NCBI RefSeq assembly: GCF_964340395.1
Contig: NC_135570.1
Span: 3,426,498 to 3,437,497 of the forward strand
Reading direction: 5' to 3'
DNA: 11,000 nucleotides
From: Glandiceps talaboti
Taxonomy: Eukaryota > Hemichordata > Enteropneusta > Spengelidae
This document shows, one piece after another, positions 7,101 to 11,000 of the stretch (position 1 is its first letter; the number at the start of each line of letters is the position of its first letter). A program made the position numbers and the translations under genes. A model generated the notes under the pieces. That model saw only the letters and a list, made by a program, of their open reading frames with translations, ran no database searches and was not told the origin of the DNA.

Positions 7101-10100
7101 GTGATAAGACAGACAGACAGACAGACAGACAGACAACAGGCAAACAGAATTTGGGTTTGATAAATTAAGGACCTGCTGACTGGAAGAACATGAAAATCCA
7201 AAACCACACATCTAAATTTAACCTACATTACTGATAAAGTAAATTCAAGTAAATCTGTTTCTTTCATTATGAGTATCCATTTATTCTGAACATTTATCTA
7301 ATCATGAATGACAACCTAGCAAAATCTTACAAAAGTATTCAATGTCACATTTCTTGCTTCATGTACACAGATTTTCAGATTTTATTGAAAAACATGTAAC
7401 ACAGACGATAATTATTTTTAATATTTACTCTACTTGTCAAATTGAACGCAAGTGGTAAATTTTTATGACTACATACAATACTTACACACAGGGGTCAATG
7501 GTTTTACCATAGACCTTACACATGGGGGGGGTCAATGGTTTTAGCATAGACCTTACACATGTGGGGGGGGGTCAATGGTTTTAGCATAGACCTTACACAT
7601 AGGGGTCAATGGTTTTACCCACAAATTGCCCAGTCATCATTTCAAGGAGATAAAAAAATCTTCTTCTAATGTCAATTACATAATCAATTTGTCTGTCTAC
7701 AGTCATCAATTAATCAACCAACCAACCAACCAACCAACCAACCAACCAACCAATCAATCAATCAACCAATCAAATACTCTTACCTGTAGTTCAAATTTAG
7801 CAAATGATGTCATATCTAAAAGTCCAACGTCTTCCCTACATGCTTTGTGCTCCCTCTTCAGGATATCAAACCAACATGGCTTACCAAACAATCCATTTAT
7901 TCCTTGTTTGTCATCATCAAGAAAATCATCTGGTGAGAGAATGACATAGGCAGTACTTGTTACTTTCCAGCATCTAAATCACAAGGTCAAATGTACATTT
8001 ACACAATACACATGAAATTATGATCAGACAGAATTCTGTTATTGATTAACACAAGCATGATGTGTGGGAGTTTGTTTGACTTTGAAATTCAACTAAGCTC
8101 CTTTTTTTTTTTTTTTTGTTTAAAAAAAAAAAAAAAAATTTGTGCTGGGAATTCTTCCCAGCAATTTTCTGGTATGCAGACAAATACAAACAAACAAACA
8201 AACACAAATGCTCCTTGTTTCTCCACAGATAGTGTCTGAACTTCACAACTCCAGATACTCAAGTAAAAACTTGAAAACGCAATGAAATATTACCTGATTC
8301 CGGCTCTTTTACATAGAGAGGTCTTTCCCATCCTGCTTTTTCACCAAACACTGCACCTGCTGCCTCCAGCCGTGGATGCAATGGAGAGCAGAGAACATTC
8401 CTTGCTGTGGTGAATTCAGCAGTGGGATGACGTAGTGCATAGTGGAGACCTATTGTGTACAAATACAACAATCACAATCAATGCTGCACCAAAGAAGAGA
8501 GGGAGATGTCATATCAATCCTTCAAAACATAGGTGAACATACCGTGGCTGATTAACATGTATTTAAATGTGTGAGTGAAATGTCCAGCAAAACTCTCCAG
8601 CACAGGAAAAACTTCTAAATGTCAAGATATTAATCACACACACCCCACCACCACCACCACCACCCACCACCCACACCCATCCTAAGTAATACACTATATT
8701 CAGGCCACCCATATTACTGTAAATTTAGAAGTGTCACAAAGGGTCCTATACATGAGGCAAAATCATTTTACAGCCTGGATATTAATTACCCCCCCAACAC
8801 CCCCACCCCACCCATCCTAAGTAATACACTATATTCAGGCCACCCATATTACTGTAAATTTAAGAAGTGTCACAAGAGGGTGCCACACATGAGGCAAAAT
8901 CATTTTATGGCCTGGATATTGGTTTCGTGGAAAAAGGTTGTATGGGGGAAGGGTGGTTGACTTTAGGAGGACCCATATGGGTTTTGTCATATACCTTGTG
9001 AAATTGATTGTAAATATATATGATAATTATAATTATTACATACCAACCACCTCTTTGACTCTGTCCTGTAAGAAGGCTTTATTGTTATGAGTATCACAGA
9101 ATCTCTTGATATCACCAACAGAAGTATCTAAGCGTGGTTTTCCATTCACCATCCAGTCTGCCAGGATCTGCCCAGTACCACCACCAAGGATGATACCACT
9201 AGAATTGAACCCAGCTGCAATGAAGTAATTACCAATCTGCAAAGATATAAAATATATCTAGTTTATAAACTTTAAACTATGACAGTAAATCATACAATCA
9301 TTACAATGTAATGTATTGACAAGAATCTGCTCCTAGATTGATAAAATGTTTGTAAGTTCAACTCTAGATTTTGATTGGTTGAAAACAAAGTTCACCAGGT
9401 GTGACCATCACATACATGTAAAAGATTCACCATTGAGGGTGATCTTTTCAATGTTACTACTATACAAATGCCTAAACCAAACAAATATTTCCATGTACAT
9501 GTTCCTACTACAGTATATCATTATTAAGGTGTTATCACTTACCTCAGGAACTTCGCCAAATATTAACTTTGTGTCTGGAGTAAAGCTTTCTGGACCAACA
9601 AACAGTTGACGTACTTCAGCTTGGCCAAGTCTAGGAACCCTTGCTAGCATGTTTTCTAGCATAGGCTCTGAAAGAAATCATACAAAGAAAGGAGAATACT
9701 CCTATCAATAAAGTGATGCAGTGCACCGTCCTTTCTCAACAAACCCCATCAGGTTTGAGTTTAGCTAATTTCAAATTATGGCTGCAGTGAATGCTGCAGT
9801 GAGTAGAATACTATGACTACCATATAAATATGCAGTATACACTACATCCAAAGATGTGTAAACTCAGTAAGTAGAATACCATGACTACCATATAAATATG
9901 CAGTATACACTACATCCAAACATGTGTAAACTCAGCTTGTGCCCCTTTAAGCAAATACTTTTCACTTACGGAAATGATCCCAATCTTCTGGTAGCATTTG
10001 AAATTCAAAATAATCAGGTATTCCTTTAAGAAATGCAGGTTTAGCTTCTGGTTCAAAACAGCCAATCAGCAACCCTCCTGACCATTCACGTCCATAAAGG

Positions 10101-10720
10101 TGACTATCATGATCACGAAAAGCTGAAACGTAAACAAATTTGAAAATTAATAAATTTTATTTAAACAAAAAAAAAATGATATTAATATCATAACATGTGT
10201 GTACATAACTTCATTCAGCAGCAGTACATGTATGTTCCAAAAATTTGTCTCTGTTTCTCTGAGGAATAGACTCGGGACAAAGAGGTCCTATCACTGTGAA
10301 ACTAAAGATATTATTACACTTAAAGCTGATTATCTGCAACTGAAGAATTCTAGAACTGTTTTCTGCAATGACATACTCTCAATAATGAACAACATGAGAT
10401 GTATTGAACTGTATATCAGCAAATTTAGGTGTGTAGCTGTATACATTACATAGTAAACACAAAACAAATTTGATGAGACAGACTAACAAATCAGTGCCTC
10501 AGACCAACAACAACAACACACTGAATTTTTATACCAAACATACTCATTCACAGTACTATTTTCTTTCTTTCTTAAAAACAATTTTTTGGAGATAAAGCTT
10601 ACTTGGTAAACTAGCAGTGTCGATGTCTTCCAATGGTTTTGTTATCAAATAGTAATGCTCACAGGCTTGAAGAGGTACGTTGACTGTTGGTCTGCTTAGA
10701 AAACCAATATCTCTAGCCCA
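3779..10720 (-). CDS. PDPR: PDPR-type pyruvate dehydrogenase phosphatase regulatory subunit, C-terminal 622 residues (11 exons)
   Basis: Exons in coding order: 10720-10603, 10122-9970, 9667-9543, 9236-9044, 8449-8294, 7929-7784, 7049-6901, 6419-6212, 5522-5433, 5042-4860, 4126-3779. Together 1869 bp, giving 622 residues and TAA, with all ten GT/AG junctions in phase. PDPR is a mitochondrial matrix flavoprotein homologue that binds the catalytic PDH phosphatase and lowers its magnesium sensitivity, so controlling reactivation of pyruvate dehydrogenase. Domains in order: end of the DAO-type FAD fold (GFNSSGIILGGGTG), FAO_M middle domain (GWERP), folate-type GCV_T domain, and GCV_T C-terminal barrel. 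PDPR rather than sarcosine or dimethylglycine dehydrogenase is indicated by CEHYYLIT, EDWDHF, DMTSFAKFE, GFENDC, NVGYY..LRIEKF, LDDHD..LWPW and EPIYRNGQ. The family is about 880 residues, so roughly 250 N-terminal residues, including the targeting peptide and the FAD dinucleotide motif, lie beyond the window. Confidence 0.87.
4127..4859 (-). other. PDPR intron j-k (733 bp) with a foldback element
   Basis: No exon is supported. It holds the inverted-repeat element at 4332-4496 and a T/A-rich tract near 4695-4726 preceded by GGTAGGTAGG. The plus-strand open frame at 4178-4441 runs through the foldback element and has no recognisable protein. Confidence 0.7.
4332..4496. mobile_element. Imperfect foldback (MITE-like) element, about 165 bp
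   Basis: Two arms of about 70-75 bp are imperfect reverse complements and meet at a short loop. The innermost stem is ttgtcacta (4398-4406) and tagtgacaa (4423-4431); further out, tatttttcttcatt (left) pairs with aatgaagaaaaata (right). Both outer ends carry CTAG (4332-4335 and 4493-4496). It codes for no protein. It may be a non-autonomous DNA transposon relic; the superfamily is not known. Confidence 0.55.
4860..5042 (-). CDS. PDPR: PDPR exon j: end of the GCV_T domain (YGIQNVGYYVYQNLRIEKF)
   Basis: 183 bp, 61 codons, phase 0 in and out. Acceptor TTCCTAG, donor GTATAT. The first codon happens to be ATG but is internal. It contains GIQNVGYYVYQNLRIEKF and a following QDFNSMNTPYETGR segment, matching the folate-side loop of the family. 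Confidence 0.91.
5043..5432 (-). other. PDPR intron i-j (390 bp)
   Basis: AT-rich sequence with normal GT/AG borders. I see no repeat or exon inside it. Confidence 0.7.
5433..5522 (-). CDS. PDPR: PDPR exon i: GCV_T domain (IGYASGVRALAMTHCGEKGWMLYIP)
   Basis: 90 bp, exactly 30 codons, phase 0 in and out, so it could be skipped without a frameshift. Acceptor CTTTAG, donor GTAAGAG. Residues THCGEKGWMLYIP match the conserved THTGExGxxLYIP motif of the family. Confidence 0.9.
5523..6211 (-). other. PDPR intron h-i (689 bp) with a partial exon duplicate
   Basis: Contains a diverged direct repeat of exon h's end plus intron sequence (about 5960-6110 against 6133-6275). The rest (5523-5955) is AT-rich and unremarkable. 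Confidence 0.7.
6049..6110 (-). pseudogene. Decayed duplicate of the 3' end of PDPR exon h
   Basis: On the minus strand this reads E-C-T-N-S-P-L-N-G-T-E-F-K-P-F-T-G-N without a gap, against E-F-T-S-T-P-L-D-S-S-E-F-K-P-F-T-G-K in exon h. A stop (TAG) lies a few codons upstream, and the exon's donor GGTTGGT is replaced by a sequence without GT at the border, so it is unlikely to be spliced as a normal exon. Confidence 0.7.
6212..6419 (-). CDS. PDPR: PDPR exon h: GCV_T domain (YFIISPS..CYSWLKKHM..YTALNVMGPKS)
   Basis: 208 bp, phase 2 in and phase 0 out. Acceptor TTTACAG, donor GTTGGT (weaker than the other donors). A GT four bases further on would break the frame. It contains LRDVTNIYTALNVMGPKS, a conserved GCV_T helix-strand unit. 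The 3' end of this exon has a decayed copy further along in the next intron. Confidence 0.88.
6420..6900 (-). other. PDPR intron g-h (481 bp)
   Basis: AT-rich, with normal splice borders. No repeat or exon recognised. Confidence 0.7.
6901..7049 (-). CDS. PDPR: PDPR exon g: GCV_T domain (GNIVHTAMLNSRGGFENDC)
   Basis: 149 bp, phase 0 in and phase 2 out. Acceptor CTATAG, donor GTAAGT. The HTAMLNSRGGFENDC strand matches the GCV_T core; ENDC at this place is typical of PDPR. Confidence 0.9.
7107..7134 (+). repeat. (AGAC)7 microsatellite
   Basis: Seven perfect AGAC units. Confidence 0.95.
7484..7617 (+). repeat. Minisatellite, about 4 units of 34-40 bp
   Basis: Unit: ggggtcaatggttttagc, then atagaccttacacat. 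The motif gtcaatggtt starts at 7494, 7531, 7571 and 7605. Length changes come mainly from the G-run (4, 8, 10 and 4 G). Confidence 0.9.
7713..7774 (+). repeat. (CAAC)n/(CAAT)n simple repeat next to the exon f donor
   Basis: CAAC units run from about 7716 to 7751, then CAAT units. On the minus strand this is a GGTT/GATT tract starting about 9 bases inside the intron after exon f. Confidence 0.92.
7784..7929 (-). CDS. PDPR: PDPR exon f: entry to the GCV_T domain (GKPCWFDILKREHKACRE..DMTSFAKFEL)
   Basis: 146 bp, phase 1 in and phase 0 out. Acceptor TCACCAG; an AG further upstream would bring in TAA after four codons and is excluded. Donor GTAAGAG. The segment CREDVGLLDMTSFAKFEL is the first strand region of the aminomethyltransferase-like fold. 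Confidence 0.88.
7930..8293 (-). other. PDPR intron e-f (364 bp) with palindromic tracts
   Basis: Contains the T16/A17 palindrome, an adjacent hairpin and a (CAAA)n tract (about 8187-8203). No exon. Confidence 0.75.
8102..8162. repeat. T16-GTTT-A17 palindrome followed by an 8-bp perfect hairpin
   Basis: T16 (8102-8117), GTTT, A17 (8122-8138), then gctgggaa (8144-8151), loop ttc, ttcccagc (8155-8162). Confidence 0.93.
8294..8449 (-). CDS. PDPR: PDPR exon e: FAO_M middle domain (CSPLHPRLEAAGAVFG..GWERP)
   Basis: 156 bp, phase 1 in and out. Acceptor AATAG, donor GTAATA. It contains SPLHPRLEAAGAVFGEKAGWERP, the conserved hallmark of the middle domain shared by PDPR, SARDH and DMGDH. Confidence 0.9.
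8450..9043 (-). other. PDPR intron d-e (594 bp) with a C-rich duplicated segment
   Basis: Contains a (CCA)n tract (about 8645-8675) and a diverged tandem duplication of about 110 bp. No exon. Confidence 0.75.
8676..8920 (+). repeat. Two-copy direct repeat of about 110 bp, 135 bp apart
   Basis: Copies 8676-8783 and 8811-8920, from cccatcctaagtaatacac to gcctggatatt, differ by a few substitutions and short indels. Each copy is preceded by a C/A-rich tract. Confidence 0.93.
9044..9236 (-). CDS. PDPR: PDPR exon d: C-terminal end of the FAD fold (GFNSSGIILGGGTGQ)
   Basis: 193 bp, phase 0 in and phase 1 out. Acceptor TTTGCAG, donor GTATGTA. GFNSSGIILGGGTGQ is the Gly-rich FAD-contacting motif of the DAO family, followed by LADWMVNGKP and DIKRF, the transition into the FAO_M middle domain. 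Confidence 0.9.
9237..9542 (-). other. PDPR intron c-d (306 bp)
   Basis: AT-rich. The plus-strand open frame 9346-9609 crosses exon c in antisense and is a shadow. Nothing else seen. Confidence 0.7.
9543..9667 (-). CDS. PDPR: PDPR exon c: DAO-type domain segment (RVPRLGQAEVRQL..GPESFTPD)
   Basis: 125 bp, phase 1 in and phase 0 out. The acceptor CAG at 9670-9668 was chosen over the AG two bases further in because only it keeps the frame (C|AG CCT ATG, Q-P-M). Donor GTAAGTG. GPESFTPD is the conserved turn before the FAD-contacting end of the fold. Confidence 0.88.
9668..9969 (-). other. PDPR intron b-c (302 bp) with a 68-bp tandem duplication
   Basis: Nearly half of the intron is the two-copy repeat at 9797-9935, next to the exon b donor. 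Confidence 0.75.
9797..9935 (+). repeat. 68-bp tandem duplication, two near-identical copies
   Basis: Copies 9797-9864 and 9865-9932 (similarity runs on to 9935) differ at only a few positions (for example tactatg/taccatg and aaagatg/aaacatg), which suggests a recent event. Confidence 0.95.
9970..10122 (-). CDS. PDPR: PDPR exon b: DAO-type domain segment (RDHDSHLYGREWSGG..EDWDHF)
   Basis: 153 bp, phase 1 in and out. Acceptor TTTCAG, donor GTAAGTG. It codes for the strand-rich substrate-side part of the oxidase fold and ends at FEFQMLPEDWDHF; EDWDHF is a typical PDPR-family motif. Confidence 0.88.
10123..10602 (-). other. PDPR intron a-b (480 bp)
   Basis: AT-rich with normal borders. The plus-strand open frame 10199-10453 shows no recognisable protein and lies wholly inside the intron. 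Confidence 0.65.
10603..10720 (-). CDS. PDPR: PDPR exon a: DAO-type FAD domain segment (WARDIGFLSRP..CEHYYLIT)
   Basis: 118 bp, phase 0 in and phase 1 out. Acceptor CTAG is at 10722-10721; donor GTAAGC starts at 10602. It codes for 39 residues beginning WARDIG, normally just after the NCAG(Q) turn of the FAD fold, and includes the conserved PLQACEHYYLIT strand. No upstream exon is visible in 10723-11000. Confidence 0.88.
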
Positions 10721-11000
10721 CTAGAAGTAGTCAAAATACAAAAAAAATCAAAAGAAATTTCAAAAGTTACAATTGATGTCTTATCCTTTGTAAGCATAAA
10801 TAATGATACTTGTATTCAAACTATTGTAGAGATAGCAGAAAATCGGTAACTGAATCTAACAAATTGAATTTTGTTGAAATGTAATTTTTTTCCATATTTG
10901 ACACAATGAAGCATTTATGACAGGCTAGTTATAAAACCATCAGTTCGTAACACTTCACATTCAATTCATTGTCGTTACTTCAATAGAGAACAAAATTAAT
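10721..11000 (-). other. PDPR intron upstream of exon a (incomplete)
   Basis: Begins with the exon a acceptor CTAG. I find no sequence coding for the residues expected just before WARDIG (the NCAGQ turn), so the preceding exon lies beyond the window. Confidence 0.65.

Larger units (their letters stand above)
7050..7783 (-). other. PDPR intron f-g (734 bp), rich in simple and tandem repeats
   Basis: Holds (AGAC)7, a G-run-bearing minisatellite of about 37 bp period and a CAAC/CAAT tract next to the exon f donor. Open frames at 6983-7207 (minus) and 7626-7949 (plus) run through these repeats and the exons and are not genes. Confidence 0.75.

Noticed and set aside
7930-7973. An earlier acceptor for PDPR exon f (after gatttag)
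   Set aside because: In the required phase it reaches TAA after four codons; the acceptor at 7931-7930 keeps the frame.
8042-8246. Overlapping open frames on both strands around the T/A runs
   Set aside because: They contain poly-Phe/poly-Lys from homopolymers and lie inside an intron.
3779-10720. Reading the minus-strand gene as sarcosine or dimethylglycine dehydrogenase
   Set aside because: The domain order is the same, but motif by motif (EDWDHF, FENDC, NVGYY..LRIEKF, LDDHD..LWPW, EPIYRNGQ) it fits PDPR better than either dehydrogenase.

Overview
This is eukaryotic nuclear DNA from an animal, most likely an invertebrate. It is AT-rich, and its genes are split by AT-rich introns with GT/AG borders. 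The two genes recognised have clear animal orthologues. I cannot name the species from the sequence alone.

Layout: two genes lie tail to tail. On the plus strand, 62-1574 holds the last two coding exons of a SIRT1-type sirtuin (nuclear NAD-dependent protein deacetylase): the end of the catalytic core, the conserved ESA-like segment in the last exon, and then a long Thr-rich tail built of degenerate repeats of about 21 residues. Its 3' UTR has AATAAA signals at 1642, 1860 and 1878. On the minus strand, 10720 down to 3779 holds eleven exons coding for the C-terminal 622 residues of a PDPR-type protein (regulatory subunit of mitochondrial pyruvate dehydrogenase phosphatase, of the dimethylglycine/sarcosine dehydrogenase family). 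The reading frame is continuous across all ten introns. The N-terminal part lies beyond position 11000. The region between the genes, about 1.5 kb, holds no gene I can recognise.

The most unusual structure is at the PDPR 3' end. The last 20 codons, including the stop, match an array of four further 60/63-bp units lying just downstream (3528-3776). All units keep the same reading frame, none has a premature stop, and each ends in an in-frame TAA. Other structures are a decayed duplicate of the end of a PDPR exon inside an intron (about 6049-6110), a foldback element of about 165 bp (4332-4496), and several intronic tandem duplications and simple repeats.

The two genes have linked themes (NAD-dependent deacetylation and control of pyruvate dehydrogenase), but nothing in the sequence shows shared regulation. 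No prokaryotic features, CRISPR arrays, tRNA or rRNA genes were found.
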